The notes below the pieces were generated by a model, which saw nothing but the letters and a program-made list of their open reading frames with translations, was not told the origin of the DNA and ran no database searches. Made by a program: the position numbers and the translations under genes. From Eubacterium sp. (GTDB lineage: Bacteria; Bacillota; Clostridia; Oscillospirales; Acutalibacteraceae), in contig JAIDEF010000326.1 in assembly GCA_029054965.1 (NCBI GenBank), positions 1-11,300 on the forward strand: a DNA stretch of 11,300 bases, read 5' to 3'. Positions within the stretch are counted from its first letter, which is position 1. The number at the start of each line of letters is the position of its first letter. Below, piece after piece: positions 1-6,610 of this stretch.

Positions 1-33
1 TAATATAATAGTATAACAAAGTTTTTTATAAAC

Positions 34-39
34 TATAAT
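34..39 (+). promoter_or_regulatory. Possible -10 element upstream of serC
   Basis: A perfect TATAAT lies 27 bases before the serC start codon. No convincing -35 hexamer sits 16-18 bases upstream (the bases there read about GTATAA), and the whole leader is extremely A+T-rich, so chance matches are likely. If used, the transcript would carry a leader of only about 20 nt, including the GAGAGG ribosome site at 53-58. Confidence 0.35.
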
Positions 40-66
40 ATTTTTATATAAAGAGAGGACATTATT

Positions 67-1152
67 ATGGCAAGAGTTTATAATTTCAGTGCAGGTCCAT
101 CAACCCTTCCTGAGAAGGTATTAGAGCAGGCTGCAGCAGAAATGATGGATTATCAGGGCAGCGGACAGTCTGTTATGGAAATGAGTCACCGTTCAAAGGT
201 ATTTGACAAAATCATTAAGGATGCAGAGGCTTTAATGCGTGAGCTTTACAATATTCCTGACAACTACAAGGTTCTGTTTTTACAGGGCGGTGCGTCTGCA
301 CAGTTTTCAGCAATTCCGCTCAACTTTATGAACGGCACAGGCAAGGCTGACTATATCATCACCGGTCAGTGGGCAAAGAAGGCTTATCAGGAAGCACAGA
401 AATACGGTGACGTTGTTGCTGCTGCTTCATCTGCCGACAAGACCTTCAGCTACATTCCAAAGACTAAGGCTGAGGATTTCCGTGATGACGTTGACTATGT
501 TTATATTTGTATGAACAATACAATTTACGGTACTGTTTACAAGGAGCTCCCTCCTGTCGGTGATAAGGTACTCATTGCTGACGTATCATCCTGCGCTCTT
601 TCAGAGCCGCTTGACATCAGCAAATTCGGTGTTGTTTACTTTGGTGCTCAGAAAAATGTTGCACCGGCAGGTCTTGTTGTTGCAATCATCCGCGAAGACT
701 TACTTGGCAAGGCTCGTGACATCACACCTGTTATGATGGATTACAAGGTTCAGGCTGATGCTGACTCACTTTACAACACTCCACCTTGCTGGACAATTTA
801 TATCTGCAAGCTCGTTCTTGAGTGGATTAAAAATGACATCGGCGGTCTTGCAGCAATGAAGGAAAGAAATGAAAAGAAGGCTGCTGTTCTTTATAACTTC
901 CTTGACAATTCAAAAATGTTCAAGGGCACAGTTGTTCCTGAGGACCGTTCACTTATGAATGTTCCGTTCATTATCGGTGATGACGAGCTTGAAAAGAAGT
1001 TCATTGCAGAGGCTACTGAGGCTGGCTTTGTTAACCTTAAGGGTCACAGATCAGTAGGCGGAATGAGAGCATCTATCTACAATGCAATGCCGATTGAGGG
1101 TGTTGAAAAGCTTGTAGAATTTATGGCAAAGTTTGAAAAAGAGAATGCTTAA
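67..1152 (+). CDS. serC: Phosphoserine aminotransferase (SerC)
   Basis: PLP-dependent aminotransferase that converts 3-phosphohydroxypyruvate plus glutamate to O-phosphoserine and 2-oxoglutarate, the second step of serine synthesis (also used on the related pyridoxine-pathway substrate in some bacteria); cytoplasmic homodimer. The 361-aa length is normal for the family. It opens with the NFSAGPSTLP signature (residues 6-15). GGAS at 74-77 is the cofactor-phosphate loop, D172 in ADVSS binds the pyridine nitrogen, and K196 in YFGAQKN is the Schiff-base lysine. NTPP is at 237-240, and the substrate-binding arginines R328 and R334 lie in KGHRSVGGMRAS. The start is supported by GAGAGG 8 nt upstream. 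serA follows 235 bp downstream on the same strand, so the pair covers pathway steps 2 and 1. The last 12 codons plus stop are duplicated in the spacer behind it. Confidence 0.97.
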   Translation: MARVYNFSAGPSTLPEKVLEQAAAEMMDYQGSGQSVMEMSHRSKVFDKIIKDAEALMRELYNIPDNYKVLFLQGGASAQFSAIPLNFMNGTGKADYIITGQWAKKAYQEAQKYGDVVAAASSADKTFSYIPKTKAEDFRDDVDYVYICMNNTIYGTVYKELPPVGDKVLIADVSSCALSEPLDISKFGVVYFGAQKNVAPAGLVVAIIREDLLGKARDITPVMMDYKVQADADSLYNTPPCWTIYICKLVLEWIKNDIGGLAAMKERNEKKAAVLYNFLDNSKMFKGTVVPEDRSLMNVPFIIGDDELEKKFIAEATEAGFVNLKGHRSVGGMRASIYNAMPIEGVEKLVEFMAKFEKENA

Positions 1153-1162
1153 TTGATTAAAC

Positions 1163-1191
1163 AATTCTACTGATAGCTTAAGCTTTTCAAC
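1163..1191 (-). repeat. Inverted partial copy of serC 3' end
   Basis: Read on the minus strand, this stretch repeats serC positions 1102-1121: the arms AATTCTAC (1163-1170) and AAGCTTTTCAAC (1180-1191) are exact complements of the serC bases. They are split by a 9-base insertion (1171-1179). It could pair with the end of the serC gene as a 20-bp stem with a 9-nt bulge around a loop of about 41 nt, placing the serC stop codon inside the loop. Its origin by template switching or repeat insertion is inference. Confidence 0.75.
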
Positions 1192-1193
1192 AT

Positions 1194-1253
1194 ACCATTC
1201 TCCAAATCTTTGATTTGGGAAAAACAGTCCGGTGGACTGTTTTGTAGAATGGT
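1194..1253 (+). other. Compact three-way-junction structured element
   Basis: The 60 bases fold with almost no unpaired positions. The outer stem is ACCATTCT (1194-1201) with AGAATGGT (1246-1253). Directly inside, CCAAATC (1202-1208) pairs with GATTTGG (1212-1218) around a TTT loop. After two bases, AAAACAGTCC (1221-1230) pairs with GGACTGTTTT (1234-1243) around a GGT loop, and two bases later the outer stem closes. All three helices are perfect. It may be a small dispersed (MITE-like) repeat or a cis-acting RNA in the serC-serA transcript; sequence alone does not decide. Confidence 0.6.
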
Positions 1254-1266
1254 GGAAGCCTGCGAG

Positions 1267-1305
1267 GTAGAATTTATGGCAAAGTTTGAAAAAGAGAATG
1301 CTTAA
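1267..1305 (+). repeat. 39-bp direct duplication of the serC 3' end
   Basis: An exact copy of positions 1114-1152, covering the last 12 serC codons (VEFMAKFEKENA) and the TAA stop. The offset is 153 bp, so the copy is in the same frame as serC, but it has no start site and several stops lie between. It is a non-functional remnant of a local rearrangement. The 114 bp between the two copies contain the inverted copy and the three-way-junction element. Confidence 0.92.
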
Positions 1306-1322
1306 ATAAAAAACAAAAACAT

Positions 1323-1355
1323 TTCTCACCATTCAAAAAAGCAGAATGGTGAGAA
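1323..1355 (+). other. 12-bp hairpin upstream of serA
   Basis: TTCTCACCATTC (1323-1334) pairs perfectly with GAATGGTGAGAA (1344-1355) around a 9-nt loop. Read forward it is not followed by a clean T-run, so it is a poor terminator for serC. Read in reverse it is followed by a T-rich stretch, although no minus-strand gene ends there. Its arms contain the same ACCATTC/GAATGGT words as the outer stem of the element at 1194-1253, so alternative pairings are possible. It ends 20 bases before the serA ribosome site. Confidence 0.55.
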
Positions 1356-1387
1356 GTTAACTTTTAATCTTAACGGAGGTAAAGACA

Positions 1388-2548
1388 ATGTTTAACATTA
1401 AAACATTAAACAAAATTTCAAATGTCGGACTTGATAAGTTTGACGCTTCTAAATATGTATACGGCGACGACATCGAAAACCCGGAGGCAATAATGGTTCG
1501 TTCCGCATCAATGCACGATATGGAAATGCCAGAGTCACTGCTTGCTATTGCAAGAGCAGGTGCAGGTGTTAACAATATTCCTGTTATGGATTGTGTGGAA
1601 AAGGGCATTGTTGTATTCAACACACCCGGTGCAAATGCAAATGCAGTTAAGGAAATGGTTATCTGCGGACTTCTGCTTTCAAGCAGAAAGGTAACAAAGG
1701 CTATTGACTGGTGCAAAACAATTAAGGACGAGGGTGACAACGTAGGCAAGGCTGTTGAAAAGGGCAAGAGTGCATTTGCAGGTCCTGAAATCAAAGGCAA
1801 AACCCTTGGTGTTATCGGCCTTGGTGCTATCGGCAGACTTGTTGCTGAAGCTGCTGTTGACTTGGGTATGAAGGTTATCGGCTATGACCCGTTCCTTCCT
1901 GCCGACGCTGAGCTTAAAGCAGGCATTACAATCAACAATAAGCTCGATGAGATTTTCCCTGTTGCTGATTATCTCACACTTCACGTACCGCTTACCCCTG
2001 AAACAAATGGTCTTATCTGTGCTGAAACTATTGAAACAATGAAAGACACTGTAAGAATTATGAACTTTGCACGTGGTGACCTCGCTGTTTCTGCTGATAT
2101 TATCGACGCACTTGAAAACGGAAAGCTTGCTGCTTATGTTACAGATTTCCCATCAGCAGACATCATCGGTGTTGACGGCGTTATCGCAATCCCTCACCTT
2201 GGTGCTTCTACTCCTGAGAGTGAGGAAAACTGTGCATCAATGGGTGCTTTACAGCTTATTGATTTCTTGGAGAACGGCAACATCAAAAATTCTGTTAACC
2301 TGCCTGCTGCTTCACTTGCAAGAACAGGTGTTGCAAGAATCACTGTTATTCATAAGAATCAGCCGAATATGATTGCAACTATCACCGACACAATCAGCAA
2401 GGACGGAATAAACATTTCTGCTTTTGTTGACAAGAACCGTGGTGAATGGGCATACTCAATCATTGATGTTGATACCGAAACATCACAGCAGGTTATTGAC
2501 GATATTACTGCTATTGACGGCGTAATCAAGGTAAGAGTAATTAAATAA
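1388..2548 (+). CDS. serA: D-3-phosphoglycerate dehydrogenase, ACT-domain type (SerA)
   Basis: NAD-dependent oxidation of 3-phosphoglycerate to 3-phosphohydroxypyruvate, the committed step of serine synthesis; cytoplasmic oligomer. The 386-aa form has an N-terminal substrate domain (about 1-95) and a Rossmann NAD domain (about 96-275) with G144-L-G-A-I-G149 and ribose-binding D167. It ends in an ACT domain (about 316-386) that in this family often senses L-serine; serine inhibition here is inferred only. Catalytic R229 (in NFARGD) and H270 (in PHLGAST) are visible. The usual third catalytic residue is Glu in a DVFxxEP-like motif; here the aligned position is D258 in DFPSAD. GGAGGT sits 7 nt before the ATG. 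The gene pairs with serC upstream, and a strong terminator follows. Confidence 0.96.
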   Translation: MFNIKTLNKISNVGLDKFDASKYVYGDDIENPEAIMVRSASMHDMEMPESLLAIARAGAGVNNIPVMDCVEKGIVVFNTPGANANAVKEMVICGLLLSSRKVTKAIDWCKTIKDEGDNVGKAVEKGKSAFAGPEIKGKTLGVIGLGAIGRLVAEAAVDLGMKVIGYDPFLPADAELKAGITINNKLDEIFPVADYLTLHVPLTPETNGLICAETIETMKDTVRIMNFARGDLAVSADIIDALENGKLAAYVTDFPSADIIGVDGVIAIPHLGASTPESEENCASMGALQLIDFLENGNIKNSVNLPAASLARTGVARITVIHKNQPNMIATITDTISKDGINISAFVDKNRGEWAYSIIDVDTETSQQVIDDITAIDGVIKVRVIK

Positions 2549-2570
2549 TTATTTGTAGCAATACCATAAC

Positions 2571-2603
2571 AAAAAACACTTCCTACTTTTGGAAGTGTTT
2601 TTT
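2571..2603. terminator. Bidirectional intrinsic terminator
   Basis: AAAAAACACTTCC (2571-2583) pairs perfectly with GGAAGTGTTTTTT (2591-2603) around a 7-nt loop. The A-run/T-run flanks make it work in both directions. It ends serA on the plus strand and probably the sigma/anti-sigma transcript arriving on the minus strand. Confidence 0.92.
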
Positions 2604-2609
2604 ATTATC

Positions 2610-2629
2610 GGCAGGAGCAAGCCCCTGCC
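2610..2629 (-). repeat. GC-rich intergenic hairpin repeat
   Basis: GGCAGG (2610-2615) is complementary to CCTGCC (2624-2629). On the minus strand the block begins TGTAGGG and is far more GC-rich than its surroundings. It lies between two convergent genes and resembles the block at 4212-4229. Such short TGTAGGG...hairpin units are common dispersed repeats in clostridial genomes; that this one belongs to such a family is inference. Confidence 0.5.
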
Positions 2630-2639
2630 CTACATCAAA

Positions 2640-3641
2640 TCAATCTATATAGCTGAACATCAGCGTTCCGTCAGCAGTAAAGCTACAGGATAATTTTTGT
2701 GTTACGGTCTGACCGCTGTTAAATTCGACTGTTATCGTGATTTCATCCGTCGGCAGTTCATCGTATGGTGTTTCAGGATTATTGACCAAAAACTCAATTG
2801 CCTTGTCGGGAGAATAATAAACACTACCTACCCCATCAATACCCGGATAAGTTTTTGCAACAAGTTCTTTTTTGTTAAAGTGCATATACTGCTGACCTTC
2901 TTCCTTATTGACAAAAAGAAATTCATCAACACCAAACTCATCGGAATATTCAATGGAATACAAATCAAGGTCTGTACTGTTATCACCAAAATAGGATGAG
3001 CAATCCCTGCTTTCCATTATATTATGAACAAACTCCTTTTGGTAACCGGGATAAGCGTTTCCGTTTTCAATTGTATCAAGATACTCTGTTGCCTCTTCCT
3101 TGGTAATAGGTAAGCGTACTGCGTAGTACTCTCCAATACTCTCCTTATATTCGATTAGCGAAGTATCAAGATAATCAAACGAACCATTCTCACTTTTGAA
3201 TGTCACCTGTTTAATATCATCTGCTTTGATCTGAAAACCCGGGCTTGTATCAGTGCCACTGTAAACATAATAGCCATAACTGTCTTTTCTCAACTCTATT
3301 TTATAATCAATCAAAGTAATATCATCAGGGCTAAGCGTTTTTATTTCTGCATTCTCATCATCACTTGCAAAGGCAGTGATTGTGAAAAAGTCACTTGACG
3401 GGAGATTGCCAACTATACCTGTGGTATTTTCTATCTCCTCAATTGCTTTCGGTTCTTTAATCTGATGAATACCAAAACCACCGCCAACAACCAGAACAGC
3501 TATCATCAAAGCGGTTGCCACAACTTTCCTTGTCATAAATACAGGAATTTTTTTCTTTTCATCTGCCTTATTAAATGTATCATACATAAGCTCACTGTCA
3601 GGCTTAATATTATCAAACAGCTCTTTATACTCTTTTTTCAA
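2640..3641 (-). CDS. Probable membrane anti-sigma factor (ECF partner)
   Basis: A 333-aa single-pass membrane protein encoded directly after an ECF sigma gene. A cytoplasmic tail (1-38) would hold the sigma factor; it lacks an obvious zinc-binding HxxxCxxC motif. One transmembrane helix (about 39-58) follows, then a large acidic extracellular part (about 60-333). The segment FFTITAFASDDE just outside the membrane resembles the start of the DUF4179-like outer domains of clostridial sigma-linked proteins. Translation starts at a TTG (3641-3639) preceded by AGGAGAGG, and this start overlaps the last 17 nt of the sigma gene, pointing to translational coupling and matched amounts. The extracellular domain would sense an envelope signal. 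Anti-sigma function is inferred from position and topology, not from a recognised domain. Confidence 0.75.
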   Translation of the reverse strand: MKKEYKELFDNIKPDSELMYDTFNKADEKKKIPVFMTRKVVATALMIAVLVVGGGFGIHQIKEPKAIEEIENTTGIVGNLPSSDFFTITAFASDDENAEIKTLSPDDITLIDYKIELRKDSYGYYVYSGTDTSPGFQIKADDIKQVTFKSENGSFDYLDTSLIEYKESIGEYYAVRLPITKEEATEYLDTIENGNAYPGYQKEFVHNIMESRDCSSYFGDNSTDLDLYSIEYSDEFGVDEFLFVNKEEGQQYMHFNKKELVAKTYPGIDGVGSVYYSPDKAIEFLVNNPETPYDELPTDEITITVEFNSGQTVTQKLSCSFTADGTLMFSYID

Positions 3642-4113
3642 AGCAATCCTCTCCTTCTAAAATTTTCTTAAGTTCTCGCCTTGCCCTTGTCAGGAGCATA
3701 CGAACATTGCCTTCTTTAAGCTTTAAAACCTGGGCAATATCAGCAGTGCTCATATCCTCATAGTAAAAAAGATGAATGACGGCACGGTGCTTTTTTGACA
3801 GCTTATTCAGTGCAAAGGATAAATCATCACCGCTTACAGGCTCTGCTTCAAAGCGTTCATCAAGCTCCGCTACCCGTGTTTTCCAGAATGACTTGAGGCT
3901 CGTTTTTGAGCAGTTTAGCGTTACACGAATAAACCATGCCTTTTCGTGCTCAGCACTTTCAAAGCAAGGGTTATTTTTAAGGTATCTCAAAAACACATCC
4001 TGATAAACATCATCCGCATCTTCCTTATCTTTCATTTGAGAAAAAGCAAGGCGATAAACCATATTGCTGTTACGCTTAACAATTTTAATCTGTTCTTCAT
4101 TATGACCGGTCAT
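3625..4113 (-). CDS. ECF-type RNA polymerase sigma factor
   Basis: A 162-aa sigma-70 family extracytoplasmic-function factor that redirects RNA polymerase to a stress regulon. The region 2 domain (about 13-75) includes MVYRLAFSQMKDKEDADDVYQDVF, in its RNA-polymerase-binding and -10-recognising part. A short linker precedes region 4 (about 100-152), whose helix-turn-helix reads MSTADIAQVLKLKEGNVRMLLTRARREL and contacts the -35. The start is set at the ATG at 4113 because AGGAGG (4125-4120) lies 6 nt before it. The reading frame is open further upstream to 4197, but that would carry an atypical Phe-rich extension with no ribosome site. It is the first gene of a two-gene operon with the membrane protein downstream. 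The regulon and signal are unknown. Confidence 0.93.
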   Translation of the reverse strand: MTGHNEEQIKIVKRNSNMVYRLAFSQMKDKEDADDVYQDVFLRYLKNNPCFESAEHEKAWFIRVTLNCSKTSLKSFWKTRVAELDERFEAEPVSGDDLSFALNKLSKKHRAVIHLFYYEDMSTADIAQVLKLKEGNVRMLLTRARRELKKILEGEDCFEKRV

Positions 4114-4138
4114 TTTCATCCTCCTTTCACTATGAATA

Positions 4139-4150
4139 CTTTTGCAAAAG
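4139..4150. promoter_or_regulatory. 12-bp palindrome before the sigma operon
   Basis: CTTTTGCAAAAG is a perfect palindrome 26 bases upstream of the sigma start codon, inside the only stretch available for its promoter. A weak sigma-A-like match (TTGCAT, 17 nt, TATTCA on the minus strand) would place it in the spacer between the hexamers. It could be an operator or part of an ECF autoregulated promoter; the A+T-rich context makes chance possible. Confidence 0.3.
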
Positions 4151-4181
4151 CGAAAATGCAACAAAAATTTTAAAAAGATTA

Positions 4182-4204
4182 ACCCCCTGTTATTCACAGG
4201 GGGT
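4182..4204 (-). terminator. Intrinsic terminator after the histidine kinase
   Basis: ACCCCCTG (4182-4189) pairs with CAGGGGGT (4197-4204) around a 7-nt loop. On the minus strand a T-rich run (TAATCTTTTTAAAATTTTT) follows, so it terminates the response regulator-kinase transcript and insulates the sigma operon that starts just beyond. Confidence 0.85.
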
Positions 4205-4211
4205 CATTTGC

Positions 4212-4229
4212 GGGCGGATATTTCCGTCC
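4212..4229 (-). repeat. GC-rich intergenic hairpin repeat
   Basis: GGGCGGA (4212-4218) and TCCGTCC (4223-4229) are complementary apart from one position, with a 4-nt loop. On the minus strand the block begins TGCAGGG and ends CCGCCCGCA. It stands out by base composition and resembles the unit at 2610-2629. It sits between the kinase stop codon and the terminator, so it would be in the 3' end of the mRNA. Confidence 0.45.
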
Positions 4230-4240
4230 CTGCAATTCAT

Positions 4241-6610
4241 CTAAGCAAGGGGTAACTTAACTCTTGCTTTGAATAAATCACCGTCGATTATCAGCTCAAG
4301 CTCACCATTCTGCAGCTTGCAAAGTTCCTTGGCAATAGACAATCCCAGTCCGTTGCCCTCCTGATTTCTCGACTTGTCACCACGAACAAAGCGTTCCGTC
4401 AGCTCGTCAGGTGAAATATCAAGTGCCTGCGCTGAAATGTTTTTAATTTCAAATATTCCATAACCATTTTGACTGTAAACATCAACATAAACTCGTGATG
4501 CCTTGGCACTGTATTTTCTTGCATTAGAAAGTAGATTTTCAATAATTCTGAAGGTCTTTGCACCGTCAGCGGAAATTACAGGCGGCTTTTCACAATCCTT
4601 AACAATCAGATCCAGACCTGCCTTTTCAAAATCAGGCTGAGCATCAACAGTTGACTGCAGACAAAGCTCTGACAGATTGATTGTTGTAAGATTAACGGAA
4701 ACATTGCCGCTTGTAACCTTTGATGCCTCAATCAAATCCTCAATAAGTCTTTTCAACTTTGCACCCTTATCATCAAGAACAGCAATATATTCAAGCGCCT
4801 TAGGGTCATCAATATCACATTTTGACAGCAAGTCAACATAAGTAATAATTGATGTAAGCGGAGTTTTTAAATCATGTGAAACATTTGTAATAAGCTCGCT
4901 TCTTAATCTTTCATCCTTAACAGCCTTTGCCACTGCGTTCTCCAGCTCTGTATTAGTATACTTCATACTTTCAGAAAGAAGCTGCAAGGATTTTGGCAGT
5001 GAGTCAATATCAATAACAGGCTCCTGGTGCTGACTGAAGGCATCAATAATTGTGTCAAGGTCAACAAGATACTTAATAACCTTAATCATTATCAGCACAT
5101 TAGCAATTGCATCTGCAAGAAGAATGATTATTGAAAATGGTATTGCATCATATGAACACAGATAAGCAATACCCATAACAAGAAGGTTAACAGCAAACCA
5201 TAGAACTGTTAAAAGAATCGACTTGGTTTTTACTGTTTTAGGCTTATAGGCAAAAGCATTAACCATTGATTTAAAAAATCTTTTGATTAACACACAAAGC
5301 TTATAAATCAGGAAATTATCCCTTATTCTTCTGTCACTATGAACATAGCGGGCTACTGAGTAGCAAAATTCAAACACAATCAACCAGCAAGCAAAAGCAA
5401 ATACAATGATTAATAGTAAAAACAGATTTGAAAAAGCGTTCGACAAATACTTTGCACCAAGTGCAAACGGAGCAGCGGCACACGCAACAAGTATAGAGCT
5501 TATAATAAAATGAATTTCAAACGGTATTTTATCAACAAAGCTGAGTCTGTTTGTGCCATCCGTCTTTTTACCTGCAAGAGTCAGCACATAAATTCCGCTG
5601 ACAAAAGCAATTGCCAGCAGTGCAATACAAGCGCCGATATTTTTAACCAGAATGCTGTCTGCCTTTACTGCAGTATCATTAAAATAATAAAGATTGATAT
5701 AACGGTCATTCCAGAATCTAATTGATGTTATAAGCGAAGGATGAACATCGGGAATCTGAATGAAAACATACACATCCTGATTAAGTGCATATTCATCGTT
5801 TTCTATATAATACTCATAAATATTCTTAGCAAACGAATCACTGATTCCCTTGCTCTCTATCTTTCCGTGCTTGGAAATAAAATACACCTGGCTATTTTCT
5901 TTGTAGGTATTTTCATCAAAATGCTCTCCGGTGTCAGAATTTGTGCGGATATCCTCATCGTAAGTCACATAATATTTCAGTGAATTGCGATAACCATCCT
6001 GTCGATAGTTAAAGTAATCATCGCTATATAACTGATTACTTTCTGTATAGCTGTCTGCCCAATCATCAAATTTCTTGCTTATATATTCCTTTTCTTCATC
6101 AGTAGAGGAATTATTAAGCACGTCATAAAAATTAACTTCAAAATAAGTATTTGTTGAAATATGCTTTGCCGTAATTTCTTCAAGCTGTACAGAAATATAT
6201 TCATTTACTTCAACAGTAGTAACTTCAACCCACTCATCAAATTCTTCATCATAATAATCATCTTCTGCTAACAGGTTTCTTTCGTACCTGCTTTTCAAAT
6301 CAAGATACTTTTTATATGCATCTTCAACCACTGTATCTTTTTGGCTTTTAATTGATTTTCTGAAATCTTCATCCAGCTTACTGGAATAACCGTGATGAAC
6401 AATATACCCCACATCCGTAGAAAAGGAGCCCTGAAACTCACCGCTTTCTGTCCAGTCACTGCCCTCCATATCCTCACAATAAACCGCAGATATAACTGTT
6501 TTGGCAACCATTCCCACACTTGCTGTAAAAGTAACAAGTGCTAATAAAATACAGCCGATTTTAGTCCAGATTGAATATTTATATTCTTTCACATTTGTAT
6601 CCAAGACCAT
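4241..6610 (-). CDS. Multi-pass sensor histidine kinase
   Basis: A 789-aa membrane kinase that would phosphorylate the response regulator encoded just upstream. TM1 is about 16-40, followed by a large acidic, Tyr-rich extracellular domain (about 41-322), then five more hydrophobic segments (about 323-344, 365-387, 393-418, 465-485, 488-512). A dimerisation/HisKA domain carries the phospho-accepting H579 in SHDLKTPLTS, and a HATPase domain follows with N-box ENLLSNARKYS (691-701) and G2 box NGLGLSIAKEL. The classical DxGxG (G1) box is absent; ISPDELTERFVRGD stands there instead, as in a group of clostridial VanS-like kinases. The ATG at 6610 lies inside the regulator gene (32-nt overlap) with an AGGTGG site 3 nt before it; an in-frame GTG six codons later is an alternative. 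The signal is unknown. Confidence 0.93.
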   Translation of the reverse strand: MVLDTNVKEYKYSIWTKIGCILLALVTFTASVGMVAKTVISAVYCEDMEGSDWTESGEFQGSFSTDVGYIVHHGYSSKLDEDFRKSIKSQKDTVVEDAYKKYLDLKSRYERNLLAEDDYYDEEFDEWVEVTTVEVNEYISVQLEEITAKHISTNTYFEVNFYDVLNNSSTDEEKEYISKKFDDWADSYTESNQLYSDDYFNYRQDGYRNSLKYYVTYDEDIRTNSDTGEHFDENTYKENSQVYFISKHGKIESKGISDSFAKNIYEYYIENDEYALNQDVYVFIQIPDVHPSLITSIRFWNDRYINLYYFNDTAVKADSILVKNIGACIALLAIAFVSGIYVLTLAGKKTDGTNRLSFVDKIPFEIHFIISSILVACAAAPFALGAKYLSNAFSNLFLLLIIVFAFACWLIVFEFCYSVARYVHSDRRIRDNFLIYKLCVLIKRFFKSMVNAFAYKPKTVKTKSILLTVLWFAVNLLVMGIAYLCSYDAIPFSIIILLADAIANVLIMIKVIKYLVDLDTIIDAFSQHQEPVIDIDSLPKSLQLLSESMKYTNTELENAVAKAVKDERLRSELITNVSHDLKTPLTSIITYVDLLSKCDIDDPKALEYIAVLDDKGAKLKRLIEDLIEASKVTSGNVSVNLTTINLSELCLQSTVDAQPDFEKAGLDLIVKDCEKPPVISADGAKTFRIIENLLSNARKYSAKASRVYVDVYSQNGYGIFEIKNISAQALDISPDELTERFVRGDKSRNQEGNGLGLSIAKELCKLQNGELELIIDGDLFKARVKLPLA

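Noticed and set aside
1051..1332. A 93-codon minus-strand reading frame containing a 13-residue segment twice
   Set aside because: The repeated segment is simply the antisense of the duplicated serC tail; there is no good ribosome site and it overlaps serC. It is an artefact of the repeat.
1323..1355. Intrinsic terminator of serC
   Set aside because: The hairpin is strong, but the forward strand continues GTTAACTTTTAATC without a proper T-run, so it is listed as a structure and not as a terminator.
1679..1984. Antisense frames within serA (this one and 1357-1800)
   Set aside because: Shadow frames of a strongly conserved gene, with no independent support.
4114..4197. A 28-codon N-terminal extension of the sigma factor
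   Set aside because: AGGAGG lies 6 nt before the internal ATG at 4113, the extension has no ribosome site, and it overlaps the promoter region and the terminator of the kinase operon.
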